64,000 nucleotides of DNA from Bacteroidales bacterium (GCA_017459075.1 JAFUDQ010000017.1:1-64000), one strand, 5' to 3'; counted from the stretch's first letter, positions 1-7,778 are shown. The notes: generated from the sequence alone by a model not told the origin. Numbers and translations are program-made.

Positions 1-2
1 AT

Positions 3-137
3 CAACTGCGCAACCAGGCATTGATGCAACAAGGATGGGATGTCATCCGATTCTGGGTGCAGCAGGTGCGAGACCAGTTGCCTTGGTGCATCGAGCAGGT
101 GAAGAAGTGGATGAAGAAGATTGACTGGCAGGGCTGA
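3..137 (+). CDS. C-terminal fragment of a Vsr/DUF559-like endonuclease (cut by window edge)
   Basis: Only the last 44 residues are in the window. They read as a helix-rich tail with the signature Q-G-W-D-V-I-R-F-W, followed by a cluster of Lys and Trp and a stop at 135-137. A G-W-x-V-x-R-F-W strand followed by a terminal helix is characteristic of the last part of the restriction-endonuclease-like fold in DUF559 and very-short-patch-repair (Vsr) nucleases, which cut DNA. The catalytic residues would lie upstream and cannot be seen, so the assignment rests on this tail alone. The next gene starts about 250 bases later with its own promoter, so it need not be cotranscribed. Its position beside an ATPase/TOPRIM pair fits a DNA-defence neighbourhood, but that is inference. 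Confidence 0.5.
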   Translation, partial: QLRNQALMQQGWDVIRFWVQQVRDQLPWCIEQVKKWMKKIDWQG

Positions 138-321
138 CGATGTTTTGGTACGGGGCTGACCATCAGCGAGCGACTCTCTAACTTCAGAATGGTCAAATAA
201 ACACTTCATTATGAGTAAAGCCCGGAGAAAAAAGGTTATGCGGGTAGGAACTTATAATTATTTGTACAACTCAAACACAGACGCTTTCTGTGCGATTAAC
301 TGCAGAGTAAAAGAGATATTT

Positions 322-338
322 CCGTAAAAAAATTACGG
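322..338. promoter_or_regulatory. Perfect 6-bp inverted repeat upstream of the ATPase gene
   Basis: CCGTAA, five A residues, then TTACGG. It lies about 19 bases upstream of the -7 box at 357-364, where the -33 region should be. It could be an operator for the ATPase/TOPRIM pair or a weak terminator for whatever precedes it. No protein binding it can be named. Confidence 0.3.
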
Positions 339-356
339 GAATTAAGTTTATTTCGT

Positions 357-364
357 TATCTTTG
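357..364 (+). promoter_or_regulatory. -7 promoter element for the ATPase/TOPRIM pair
   Basis: TATCTTTG matches the Bacteroidota TAnnTTTG -7 consensus, 26 bases before the ATPase start codon. A clear -33 TTTG is not present; the inverted repeat at 322-338 occupies that zone. Confidence 0.5.
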
Positions 365-389
365 CGCTGAAAATCAAAACACTATAGTT

Positions 390-1490
390 ATGCTTGCAAA
401 GTTTTCCGTAAAAAATTTCCGGGGTTTTACTGATAAAATAGAGCTGGACCTGACAAGGCATAGCAACTATAACTTCAGCACTTATGCTATTAAAGATGAT
501 GTTATTAAGAATGGCATTATCTATGGTCCTAATGGCTCCGGCAAGACTAACTTCGGCCTTGCTATTTTTGATATTGTAAACCATCTTACTCAAAAATGGA
601 AGAAGGCAGACTACTATGTTAATTATACTTATGCTGGAAGCCAGACTCTTCTGGTTGACTTCGACTATACGTTTATCCTCAGTGGTCAGACTGTTGAGTA
701 TCGATATAGCAAAGATTATCATGGCCTTCTTCGGAGTGAGGAAATGCTTGTGGATGGGAAGCAATTATTCAAAAAGGAAGCAGGGAAATTCCACATTGAT
801 GTCAAAGAGTTTCCGATGGATCCAATGTTTCAAAAGAACCTGGCTGATAATGCGAATAATGTTTCTATCGTCAATTTTCTTCTAACATCCTATCCTCTTG
901 CTGCAGACCACTATCTGTTGCAACTGCAAAAGTTTGTCAATGGTATGTTATGGTTCCGTAGTTTGGATATCCGTGAGTTTATTGGCTTGGAAAACAATGC
1001 TACCTTGCTTGATGAGTATATTATCCGTCACAAATTGATAGATGATTTCAGAAGGTTCCTTCTTAATGTAAGCGGGCAGGATTTCAAGTTCGCCACACCT
1101 AATCCAGGAGATAAGATATTGTTCTGTGTAATTGATAAGAAGAAGATACCTTTCGACTTGCTTGCTTCCACTGGCACACAGCATTTGAAATTGTTATATT
1201 ATTGGATGAATCGCATGGGGACTGCTACGTTTGTCTTCATAGATGAGTTTGATGCGTTTTACCATTTCAAATTGTCTTTCGAAGTTTGCAAGCGGTTATT
1301 TGCTCTGCAATGTCAGGTGTTCATGTCTTCGCATAACACTTATTTGATGACGAATGACCTGTTGCGCCCAGACTGCAATTTCATTCTGAATGAGAATAAG
1401 ATTAAGCCTCTTTGTGATTGTACTGACAAAGAACTTCGTTTTGGACATAACATTGAGAAACTTTTCAGAGGTAACGCATTCCATGTATGA
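390..1490 (+). CDS. AAA_15/AAA_21-type ABC-class ATPase (first gene of an ATPase/TOPRIM pair)
   Basis: A 366-residue soluble protein of the SMC/ABC-like AAA_15/AAA_21 group. Seen: an N-terminal strand with K-N-F-R-G-F, Walker A GPNGSGKT at about residues 46-53, Walker B F-V-F-I-D-E-F-D at about 281-287, and an S-S-H-N switch histidine shortly after. No long coiled-coil insertion is visible, so it is a compact version. In this family the ATPase is usually the sensor or energiser of an anti-phage system, working with a nuclease or TOPRIM partner (OLD, PARIS AriA, RloA). The stop overlaps the start of the next gene by four bases (ATGA), so the two are translationally coupled. The ATPase fold is certain; the defence role is inferred. 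Confidence 0.85.
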   Translation: MLAKFSVKNFRGFTDKIELDLTRHSNYNFSTYAIKDDVIKNGIIYGPNGSGKTNFGLAIFDIVNHLTQKWKKADYYVNYTYAGSQTLLVDFDYTFILSGQTVEYRYSKDYHGLLRSEEMLVDGKQLFKKEAGKFHIDVKEFPMDPMFQKNLADNANNVSIVNFLLTSYPLAADHYLLQLQKFVNGMLWFRSLDIREFIGLENNATLLDEYIIRHKLIDDFRRFLLNVSGQDFKFATPNPGDKILFCVIDKKKIPFDLLASTGTQHLKLLYYWMNRMGTATFVFIDEFDAFYHFKLSFEVCKRLFALQCQVFMSSHNTYLMTNDLLRPDCNFILNENKIKPLCDCTDKELRFGHNIEKLFRGNAFHV

Positions 1491-2308
1491 TTTTGTTCGT
1501 TTTTGAAGGCAAGAGGCGTGAGCCGGACATATTCAGGACTCTTGAGTACCTTTTCTTTCCAAAGGGTCAGACGATTGTTTGTTCCTTTGGAAACAATATC
1601 TATGAGTTATATCGGCAGTTGGAAGCTTTGGACGGAGCCGGTGATGTTGTATCTCTATTGCGCGAGAAATACAAGGATAGCCCTGACAGCCCTTTCAGTG
1701 CTGAGGCAAAATCCTCTGATTTTTCAGAAATCTTCCTGTTCTTCGACTATGATTTCCAAAATACGAATCTGGCAATGGAAGAGATGAATCGTCAGATTTC
1801 CGAGATGCTGGAACTTTTCAATGATGAGACTGACAATGGCTTATTATATATAAACTATCCTATGCTTGAAGCCATTAGATACACAAAAATACTACCGGAT
1901 TTAAACTACAATGAATACGCGGTGTCTCGTACTGACTGTCATGAGAAGGGATTTAAAGATTTAGCTCAACAGTTCACAGACTATCACAGTTTTGATTTTA
2001 TTGTGCTTGATTTCCGAAAAGACCCGGCAACAGTGAAAGTCTCAACCGCCAGGAAAAACTGGCTGTTACTCGAAAGACAAAACGTAATTAAAGCAAACCT
2101 CTTGTGCAATGGAGAATCGGACATTCCTTCTGACAAGTCTACAATTTCCCAACAGAGAATATTTAAATCTCAGCTGTTGCAGTTTGTTATACCCAAAGAA
2201 GAGGTGTCGATCTTGAGCGCCTTCCCGCTATTCATCTTCAATTACTTTAAACATGGATTTACAACTTGGCAAAACGAAGGCAATAATGATTTTGAAACTA
2301 GTATATAA
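1487..2308 (+). CDS. TOPRIM-like (RloB/DUF4435-like) effector partner of the ATPase
   Basis: A 273-residue protein. It opens with a hydrophobic strand ending in F-V-F-E-G (E7), and has a second strand F-L-F-F-D-Y-D-F carrying D87 and D89. A glutamate after strand 1 and a D-x-D after a later strand is the metal-binding layout of TOPRIM nuclease domains. A later Y-P-M-L-E segment sits where RloB-type proteins have an N-P-x-F-E motif. AAA_15 + TOPRIM pairs of this type are known as phage defence (PARIS AriA/AriB) or as R-M-linked RloA/RloB. The residue pattern is seen; nuclease activity and defence are inferred. The C-terminal third (residues about 190-273) matches nothing I recognise. Confidence 0.6.
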   Translation: MILFVFEGKRREPDIFRTLEYLFFPKGQTIVCSFGNNIYELYRQLEALDGAGDVVSLLREKYKDSPDSPFSAEAKSSDFSEIFLFFDYDFQNTNLAMEEMNRQISEMLELFNDETDNGLLYINYPMLEAIRYTKILPDLNYNEYAVSRTDCHEKGFKDLAQQFTDYHSFDFIVLDFRKDPATVKVSTARKNWLLLERQNVIKANLLCNGESDIPSDKSTISQQRIFKSQLLQFVIPKEEVSILSAFPLFIFNYFKHGFTTWQNEGNNDFETSI

Positions 2309-2352
2309 AGGCGAAAGTGAATTTTTTACCTAACCAAAACAACCCACAATTA

Positions 2353-2910
2353 ATGGCTATAGAGGTGACATACAGGCGGACGGGAAGGTTGTCGATGCGC
2401 ATCGTCAAGAATGGCGATGTGCATGTTTCTGCACCCATCGGCATGCCCAGGAAGGATGTTGAGGCGTTCATAAACCAACATCGGGATTGGATAGAGGAGG
2501 CAAGGAAGAAGCTTGCGGAGCGGCAGAACCGGAGGGCTGATTTTTATAATCAGCTGCCGCTTCAAAGCAGGGCTCAAAGGGCGGATGCTGCGGAGCGCCT
2601 GAAGTCTTTGATTCTGCCGATGGTGGAAAAGCACTCTAAGATTATGGGCGTCAGCCCTTCAGAAGTCATTTTTAAGCCGATGATTTCCCGTTGGGGCGTT
2701 TGCAATACCAAGAGTCGCAGCATATGTTTTTCTGCCTATCTGCTGCTGCTTCCTGATTGGTGCGTTGAGCACGTGGTGGTTCATGAACTTTGTCACTTGC
2801 TGGAGCCCAGCCATAATGCCCGTTTCTATGCCCTGATGGATAAATACTATCCTTCATGGAGGGAAGCCCGGCAGGAAACCCGAAAAGTTTTAGTATCTTT
2901 ACAAGGTTAA
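2353..2910 (+). CDS. YgjP/DUF45-family zinc metallopeptidase-like protein
   Basis: 185 residues from the ATG at 2353. A GTG at 2317 in the same frame would add 12 residues that do not look like family sequence, so the ATG is preferred. The N-terminal beta-rich part (R-x-S-x-R-I-x-x-N-G-D-V-x-V-S-A-P) and the C-terminal W-G motif followed by H-E-L-C-H at residues 144-148 and a downstream H-N-A-R-F-Y are the YgjP-like (DUF45/WLM) signature. H144, E145 and H148 form the HExxH zinc site. The physiological substrate is unknown. Such genes often sit beside restriction and defence genes, as here. It lies 44 bases after the TOPRIM gene on the same strand and may be cotranscribed. A TATCTTTA box for the next gene lies inside its 3' end at 2894-2901. 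Confidence 0.85.
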   Translation: MAIEVTYRRTGRLSMRIVKNGDVHVSAPIGMPRKDVEAFINQHRDWIEEARKKLAERQNRRADFYNQLPLQSRAQRADAAERLKSLILPMVEKHSKIMGVSPSEVIFKPMISRWGVCNTKSRSICFSAYLLLLPDWCVEHVVVHELCHLLEPSHNARFYALMDKYYPSWREARQETRKVLVSLQG

Positions 2911-2920
2911 TCACTTTAAT

Positions 2921-3301
2921 ATGGAAACTCGAAAATTTATTGCGGCACAGAAGAAGCGGCTGAATACGCATAATTGCGCGCAGGCGGTTACCTGCACTTA
3001 TTGTGACCTTGTGGGGCTGGACGGGCAGACTGCACTGGACATTGCCGGGGCGTATGGTACCGGTATGGGCAATATGGAGGGGACCTGCGGGGCTCTGGTT
3101 GGCGCCGGGATGATTTTGGGGCTGGCGACCAAGGACCGTAACACGTCCCGCGCCCGCATGAAGGAGATGATGACCCGGTTCCAGCAGCGTAACGGAGCTA
3201 CTCAGTGCCGCCTTCTTAAAGGCGCCGGCACGGGGAAACCGCTTCGCGACTGCCCGGACTGCGTAGCCGATGCCTGTGAGTTTTTAGAAGAATATTTATA
3301 A
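2921..3301 (+). CDS. C_GCAxxG_C_C family putative redox protein
   Basis: 126 residues with an N-terminal N-C-A-Q-A helix, a Cys pair in C-T-Y-C, the A-G-A-Y-G-T-G-M-G helix leading into T-C-G-A-L-V-G, and late Cys residues in Q-C-R and D-C-P-D-C. This Cys spacing (C, GCAxxG-like, C, C) defines a small family of presumed metal- or disulfide-linked redox proteins, often encoded near iron-sulfur or electron-transfer genes. Molecular function is not established. It precedes the Bcp peroxiredoxin gene by 11 bases, so the two are probably one transcript and may share a role in thiol or oxidant chemistry, which is inference. Confidence 0.8.
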   Translation: METRKFIAAQKKRLNTHNCAQAVTCTYCDLVGLDGQTALDIAGAYGTGMGNMEGTCGALVGAGMILGLATKDRNTSRARMKEMMTRFQQRNGATQCRLLKGAGTGKPLRDCPDCVADACEFLEEYL

Positions 3302-3312
3302 GAATAATGCTT

Positions 3313-3768
3313 ATGCTTAAAGTTGGAGACAAAATGCCGTCCTTTGAGGTTCTGGACCAGGACGGAAATACCGTTAAGTCCGATGATTTCATCGGCAAAG
3401 GCAAAAAGACCATCATTTACTTCTATCCGAAGGATAATACTTCCGGCTGCACGGCGGAGGCTTGCTCTTTCAGGGATAATTACGCGGCGCTCACGGCGGC
3501 CGGCTACAATGTGGTGGGCGTCAGCAAGGACAGCGTAAAGGCTCACACCGGCTTCAGGGCTAAGTATGAGCTTCCGTTCCGCCTTCTGGCCGATGTCAGC
3601 ACGCAGATGCTTCAGGACTTCGGTGCCTGGGGTGAGAAGAAGATGTATGGAAAGACGTCGATGGGGACCCTTCGCCGCACCTTCATCTTTGATGAAAACG
3701 GCATCCTGGAGCGCATCATCGAAAAAGTTGACACCAAGAACGCCGCCTCCCAGATTCTAGATCACTGA
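3313..3768 (+). CDS. bcp: Thioredoxin-dependent thiol peroxidase (Bcp/PrxQ)
   Basis: 151 residues starting M-L-K-V-G-D-K, the usual start of the family; another ATG six bases upstream (3307) would only add M-L. Bcp reduces peroxides and organic hydroperoxides in the cytoplasm using thioredoxin. Seen: the peroxiredoxin core F-Y-P-K-D-N-T-S-G-C-T followed by E-A-C-S-F-R-D. The first Cys is the peroxidatic one and the second, five residues later, the resolving Cys of the PrxQ alpha-helix type. Full length for the family. Probably cotranscribed with the preceding redox-protein gene. Confidence 0.95.
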   Translation: MLKVGDKMPSFEVLDQDGNTVKSDDFIGKGKKTIIYFYPKDNTSGCTAEACSFRDNYAALTAAGYNVVGVSKDSVKAHTGFRAKYELPFRLLADVSTQMLQDFGAWGEKKMYGKTSMGTLRRTFIFDENGILERIIEKVDTKNAASQILDH

Positions 3769-3806
3769 TAACCAGCCAAATTCTTGTTTTTCCCACGATT
3801 ATTTCG

Positions 3807-3814
3807 TATCTTTA
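3807..3814 (+). promoter_or_regulatory. Probable -7 promoter element for the Fic gene
   Basis: TATCTTTA (consensus TAnnTTTG with the last base changed), 16 bases before the Fic start, with a TTG at 3784 in the -33 area. It lies in the short gap after bcp. Confidence 0.4.
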
Positions 3815-3830
3815 AGGTATTGAAACAAGT

Positions 3831-4643
3831 ATGAGCGATTTTGATGAATATATCCGTCAAGGGGAACCGTCCCAACGGGAAAAGGCTCGCATATGGCAAA
3901 CAGCCATAGGCTTGCAGGATGTTGACGGTCTGAAACCGTCCGGATACCTTAGGGAAACCGCTCAGCGGCACATAGAGGGAGAAATTTCAATTGATGACGT
4001 CCGTCCTCTTCTTGATAGTTACTACGAAACAAAAAACAAACGGGAAGAGAGTGAAGAAAGGACGGAGGAGGCAGACAAGGTGTCAGCCGCTATTGCTACT
4101 ATTCTCTCTGAAAAATCGTTCACCTTTTCACCGGATTATCTTATCAGTATACATAGGAGACTCTTCTCGGGAGTTTATAAGTTCGCAGGACAGATTCGTA
4201 ACTACAATATCAGTAAAAAAGAGTGGGTATTGGATGGCTATTCTGTTCTCTATAGTGATGCATACATGATTCGGCAGACTCTGGATTACGATTTTGCTCA
4301 GGAAAAGGCTTTTTCCTACGAAGGTATCAGTCTTGGAGATTCAATTAGACATATTGCCGGGTTCATTTCCGGTATATGGCAGATTCATGCTTTTGGAGAA
4401 GGTAATACGCGTACTACTGCTGTTTTTGCGATTAAATACCTGCGGAGTTTTGGATTTAATACAGACAACGGTTTGTTTAAAGAGCATTCCTGGTATTTCA
4501 GAAATGCTTTGGTTCGGGCAAATTATAATAATTTGTCAAAAGGAATAACATCCACCGATCGTTACTTGATACGTTTCTTACGAAATCTCATTTTATCTGA
4601 GAACAATAAACTATCGAATCGTGAACTGCTAATAACACCTTAA
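3831..4643 (+). CDS. Fic-domain protein (AMP-transferase type) with VbhA-like N-terminal segment
   Basis: 270 residues. Fic enzymes transfer AMP or another nucleotide moiety to Ser/Thr/Tyr hydroxyls of target proteins. The full motif H-A-F-G-E-G-N-T-R-T-T-A-V-F begins at H186, with the acidic residue (E) and both N and R in place. The substrate-flap region F-A-G-Q-I-R-N-Y-N precedes it. The first 60 residues contain Y-L-R-E-T-A-Q-R-H-I-E-G-E-I-S-I-D-D, resembling the small VbhA-type antitoxin module, which in related proteins is fused and holds the enzyme inactive. I could not pinpoint the inhibitory S/T-x-x-x-E motif, so autoinhibition is inferred. No separate antitoxin gene is adjacent. dtd follows six bases later. 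Confidence 0.88.
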   Translation: MSDFDEYIRQGEPSQREKARIWQTAIGLQDVDGLKPSGYLRETAQRHIEGEISIDDVRPLLDSYYETKNKREESEERTEEADKVSAAIATILSEKSFTFSPDYLISIHRRLFSGVYKFAGQIRNYNISKKEWVLDGYSVLYSDAYMIRQTLDYDFAQEKAFSYEGISLGDSIRHIAGFISGIWQIHAFGEGNTRTTAVFAIKYLRSFGFNTDNGLFKEHSWYFRNALVRANYNNLSKGITSTDRYLIRFLRNLILSENNKLSNRELLITP

Positions 4644-4649
4644 GAACTT

Positions 4650-5102
4650 ATGCGAGTAGTAATACAAAGGGTTAGGGAGGCGTCGGTGAGTGTTGGCGGA
4701 AGGATTAAGGCAGCTATCGGGCCGGGGCTGATGATTCTGCTGGGCGTGGGTCATGAGGATGGCCAGGAGGATATTGACTGGCTGGTTCGCAAGATTGCGG
4801 GCCTGCGGATTTTCAATGATGCCGATGGCGTCATGAACCGTAGCGTCACCGATATCCAGGGAGAGGCCTTGGTTGTTAGCCAGTTCACCCTGATGGCGTC
4901 TACCAAGAAAGGCAACCGGCCCTCGTACATTGGCGCCGCCGGTCATGAGCTGGCCATCCCACTCTATGAGCAGTTCTGCGCAGCTCTTTCAGACGCCATC
5001 GGCCGGCCCGTAGGCACAGGAGAATTCGGTGCCGATATGCAGGTGGCCCTTATCAACGACGGCCCCGTCACCATCTGCATCGACACAAAAAACAAAGAAT
5101 AG
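4650..5102 (+). CDS. dtd: D-aminoacyl-tRNA deacylase
   Basis: 150 residues, family length. Hydrolyses D-aminoacyl-tRNA (and Gly-tRNA-Ala) to recycle tRNA. Seen: N-terminal M-R-V-V-I-Q-R-V, the catalytic-site motif S-Q-F-T-L, and the C-terminal cross-subunit motif N-D-G-P-V-T that carries the Gly-cisPro-type pocket region of DTD dimers. It starts six bases after the Fic stop, so it may be read from the Fic promoter; the functional link, if any, is unclear. It converges with ridA, leaving one base between the stops and no visible terminator. Confidence 0.96.
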   Translation: MRVVIQRVREASVSVGGRIKAAIGPGLMILLGVGHEDGQEDIDWLVRKIAGLRIFNDADGVMNRSVTDIQGEALVVSQFTLMASTKKGNRPSYIGAAGHELAIPLYEQFCAALSDAIGRPVGTGEFGADMQVALINDGPVTICIDTKNKE

Positions 5103-5103
5103 C

Positions 5104-5481
5104 TTATTTTTCTGCGATACACTCAATCTCTACCAGGGCGCCCTTGGGGAGCGTTTTTACGGCAACAGCGCTGCGTGCCGGGAAGGGGGCGGTAAAGAAC
5201 TGGGAGTAAACCTCGTTCATGGCGGCGAAGTCCCCCATATCGGCAAGGAAAACAGTTGTCTTGACAACGTTTCCAAGTCCCAGGCCGGCCTCTTCAAGGA
5301 TGGCCTTTGCGTTAAGCAGGCTCTGGCGGGTCTGCTCTTTGACTCCACCCTCCGGGAAAGCCCCGGTTTCAGGGTTTATAGGAAGCTGGCCGGAAACGAA
5401 AACCAGTCCGGCGGCAGATGAAATGGCCTGGCTGTACGGGCCGATGGCAGCAGGAGCTGCGTTTGTCTGTATTGGTTTCAT
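5104..5481 (-). CDS. ridA: RidA family reactive enamine/imine deaminase
   Basis: 125 residues. Hydrolyses 2-aminoacrylate and related enamine/imine intermediates from PLP enzymes, protecting them from damage. Seen: A-I-G-P-Y-S-Q-A near the N-terminus, V-S-G-Q-L-P, the N-A-K-A-I-L-E-E-A helix, V-K-T-T-V-F-L-A-D-M, and P-A-R-S-A-V with the conserved Arg, then E-I-E-C-I-A. Starts only three bases after the M28 peptidase stop, so it is the last gene of the AraC/M28/RidA operon. Link to peptide degradation could be amino-acid catabolism, which is inference. Confidence 0.96.
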   Translation of the reverse strand: MKPIQTNAAPAAIGPYSQAISSAAGLVFVSGQLPINPETGAFPEGGVKEQTRQSLLNAKAILEEAGLGLGNVVKTTVFLADMGDFAAMNEVYSQFFTAPFPARSAVAVKTLPKGALVEIECIAEK

Positions 5482-5484
5482 ATT

Positions 5485-6753
5485 TTATCGGTTACACTGT
5501 TTAATATATTCTGTTACAAGGCGGAAGAGGGGCTCGTAGGTATCAAAAACTGCCGTCTTCCAATTGTCTTTTGGGGTATGGTAGTAGGGGTAAGCATCGC
5601 CATCTTTATTCTCAAGGAAGATGCAAGGGACCCCGCGTTTGGCAAAGGAATAATGGTCGCTGTTAGCAGCAAGCTCGCCGCGGTTCAGGGCTTTGAAATA
5701 CTTACCATCGACATTAATCTTTTCAAAGAGGGAGAAGGCTGGAAGGCCCTCGTTGCTGAGTTCGCAGTACAGAGTGGGATTGTTGTCCCCAATCATGTCT
5801 ATGTTAAAAAGGAACTTGATCTGGCTTAGCGGCACAAGAGGGTTCTTGGCGTAGTATTCAGAGCCGCGCAGGTTGGCGTCTTCCCCGGAGAAGGCTATAA
5901 AATACATGTCGTAGTGGGGCTTGTTCTTGGCATAATATGCGGCCAGCGTGACGATTGCAGCCGTGCCGGAAGCATTGTCATTCGCACCGGCGTAGAACAC
6001 TTTTTTTCCAAGATTGCCGATATGGTCATAATGGGCGGTGAAGACGTAGCAGCTGTCGTGACGGGCGCCTTCTACCTTGGCAATCACGTTAAAGCACTCG
6101 TAATCCTTAAGGAACTTGTTGTCTACGTTAAGGCGCACCTTTTTAACCCCGGCAATTGCCTCCGGAGTTACCCAGACGATGGGTTTGTCTACAACGCGAT
6201 GCCCATAAGCCTTGAAAAACTTTACAGGGGCCTCCCACGTGTACAGAAGGCCTCCATTGGGGCATTCCCCCTTCTTCTGGAGTTTTGAAAATACATCCCG
6301 ATGCTTATATGTAAACCAGAATTCACAAGCCACCATCGCCCCTGCGTATTCCGGTTTTGCAAGGTCTGCAAAAATGCGGTCAGGGTCGAAATTAAGCGTA
6401 TCTACATGGTAAACCGGGAACTCTCCGTGCACTCCGGGGGAATATTCCCTCATGGAGAAGTCTACACCGGCGCGAAGCTTTTTACCATCGGCCCACATAT
6501 CCATATTGCCGCAGAATGTGTTGATATCCAAGGTAAAAGGCTGGATGATGACCTCGTCCACTCCGGCCTTGGTGAACTCCTTTTGAAGGAACTTCCCGGC
6601 CTTGTTCGCGCCGTCCCTGGCATAGCCGCGGCCCTGGTACTTGGCAGAGCTGAGCTCCTTTACAATCTTCTTGTAGTGCTTGATATCCTGCGCGTCAAGC
6701 TGATAGGACGCAAACACCAGCAAAAGCGCTGCAATTATCTTAACGGTTTTCAT
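5485..6753 (-). CDS. Secreted M28-family zinc aminopeptidase
   Basis: 422 residues from the ATG at 6753. The frame stays open upstream, but that stretch overlaps the AraC gene and lacks a signal peptide, whereas the chosen start gives M-K-T-V-K-I-I-A-A-L-L-L-V-F-A-S ending near A-Q, a clean signal peptide. M28 enzymes are two-zinc exopeptidases. The five ligand motifs are all visible: T-A-H-Y-D-H, A-N-D-N-A-S-G, S-G-E-D-A-N-L-x-G-S, N-I-D-M-I-G and S-D-H-Y-S-F. Acts in the periplasm or outside. Encoded one base after araC and three before ridA, so it is the middle gene of a three-gene operon. Substrate specificity cannot be read. Confidence 0.92.
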   Translation of the reverse strand: MKTVKIIAALLLVFASYQLDAQDIKHYKKIVKELSSAKYQGRGYARDGANKAGKFLQKEFTKAGVDEVIIQPFTLDINTFCGNMDMWADGKKLRAGVDFSMREYSPGVHGEFPVYHVDTLNFDPDRIFADLAKPEYAGAMVACEFWFTYKHRDVFSKLQKKGECPNGGLLYTWEAPVKFFKAYGHRVVDKPIVWVTPEAIAGVKKVRLNVDNKFLKDYECFNVIAKVEGARHDSCYVFTAHYDHIGNLGKKVFYAGANDNASGTAAIVTLAAYYAKNKPHYDMYFIAFSGEDANLRGSEYYAKNPLVPLSQIKFLFNIDMIGDNNPTLYCELSNEGLPAFSLFEKINVDGKYFKALNRGELAANSDHYSFAKRGVPCIFLENKDGDAYPYYHTPKDNWKTAVFDTYEPLFRLVTEYIKQCNR

Positions 6754-6754
6754 A

Positions 6755-7645
6755 TTATTTCCTGATGTTATTTCTGATTTGGAGCGGGGTTTGGCCAAAG
6801 TTGGCGCGGACGTATTTGCCAAAGAAGGAGGGGGAGGAGAAGCCAAGGTTGTAACAGATTTGCTTTATGCTGATGTCTGTCTCTTCCAGGTTGAAGCGTA
6901 CCTCCTCCTTCAGGCGCTCGTTAATCCATTCGGTAGCCGTCTTTCCTGAGTTCTTTTTGCAGACGGCGGAAAGGTATTTGGGAGAAACGTAAAGCTTATC
7001 GGCATAATAAGATGTATTCCGATGCTTAATGTTTATTCCGCTCAGCAGATTCAGGAACTGGCGGAATAATTTGTCGTAGGACTTGCCGTCATCTTGAGGC
7101 TCCTCCCGGGACATCATAAGTTTCAATTCCCCGCTGAGGCCAAGGAAGGCCGTGCGGAAAAGGTTCTGGATTATTTCATTGAAATAAGGGTTCCTGCGCC
7201 CCTTCTCAAGGCAGTTCCAGAGCATTTCTATAAACAGCCTGTAAAAGTTTTTATGGTCTTCGCTAAGATTGAAAACCCTCACGTGATGGGAATAAACCAT
7301 ATCGTCCCAGACGGATAATTTTTCACGCAGGAAACTTTGCAGGATACGGTTCGTAAAGAATACACCCTTGAATTCAAAATCCGGACTGCTCATAATATCA
7401 TACAAGCCAAGGTTCGGAGGGCAGATAACCAGCTGGTTTGCAAAGAAATCCAGTTCTTCGTTATCTATGCGCGCCTTAACCTTTCCATTGGTAATAAGCA
7501 CCAGGGAATTCATATCCAGCCGGGCCTTTGGCGGAGCGGCCAGATTTTTCACGCTGTCTATCATTACGATATCGTCATCTGAATAGCCGATACTGATATT
7601 GGCATTCGACGACAAATCCTTTAGCGTAATTACATCCTGTTTCAT
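6755..7645 (-). CDS. AraC-family transcriptional regulator
   Basis: 296 residues from the ATG at 7645. A GTG at 7666 overlaps the -7 box (7666-7673 on the minus strand), so it cannot be used from that promoter, which decides the start. Residues 1 to about 170 form a cupin-like sensing domain. Residues about 195-295 hold the two helix-turn-helix motifs (Y-Y-A-D-K-L-Y-V-S-P-K-Y-L and I-K-Q-I-C-Y-N-L-G-F-S-S-P-S-F-F) of the AraC DNA-binding domain, ending in F-G-Q-T-P-L-Q. It is divergent from the RND efflux operon with repeated operator-like sites between them, so it probably controls efflux and its own operon. Ligand unknown. Confidence 0.93.
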   Translation of the reverse strand: MKQDVITLKDLSSNANISIGYSDDDIVMIDSVKNLAAPPKARLDMNSLVLITNGKVKARIDNEELDFFANQLVICPPNLGLYDIMSSPDFEFKGVFFTNRILQSFLREKLSVWDDMVYSHHVRVFNLSEDHKNFYRLFIEMLWNCLEKGRRNPYFNEIIQNLFRTAFLGLSGELKLMMSREEPQDDGKSYDKLFRQFLNLLSGINIKHRNTSYYADKLYVSPKYLSAVCKKNSGKTATEWINERLKEEVRFNLEETDISIKQICYNLGFSSPSFFGKYVRANFGQTPLQIRNNIRK

Positions 7646-7659
7646 CCTTTGCGACAATT

Positions 7660-7757
7660 TGACCACAAAAATACGACTAATTTGGTGAATTCAAATAGAA
7701 TTACCACAAAATAAGCCAAAATGACCATAATTGTGTGAGAAAATATTACCATCTTTG
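7660..7757. promoter_or_regulatory. Divergent promoter/operator region between araC and the RND efflux operon
   Basis: Minus-strand promoter: TTTG at 7692-7695 and TATTTTTG at 7666-7673 (both read leftward) with an 18-base spacer, a near-ideal Bacteroidota promoter. Plus-strand promoter: TTG at 7731 and CATCTTTG at 7750-7757. Three related boxes lie across them: TGACCACAAAA (7660-7670), TTACCACAAAA (7701-7711) and TGACCATAATT (7722-7732). The last two are 21 bases apart and abut the efflux -33 region, the arrangement expected for AraC-type activation. The first overlaps the minus -7 box, fitting autorepression. Site-to-protein assignment is inference. Confidence 0.55.
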
Positions 7758-7778
7758 CGCCGGAAAATCAAAAGTACA

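Noticed and set aside
211-327. A 38-codon plus-strand reading frame before the ATPase gene
   Set aside because: No promoter, no family resemblance, and its end coincides with the inverted repeat; it could be a leader peptide, but nothing supports that.
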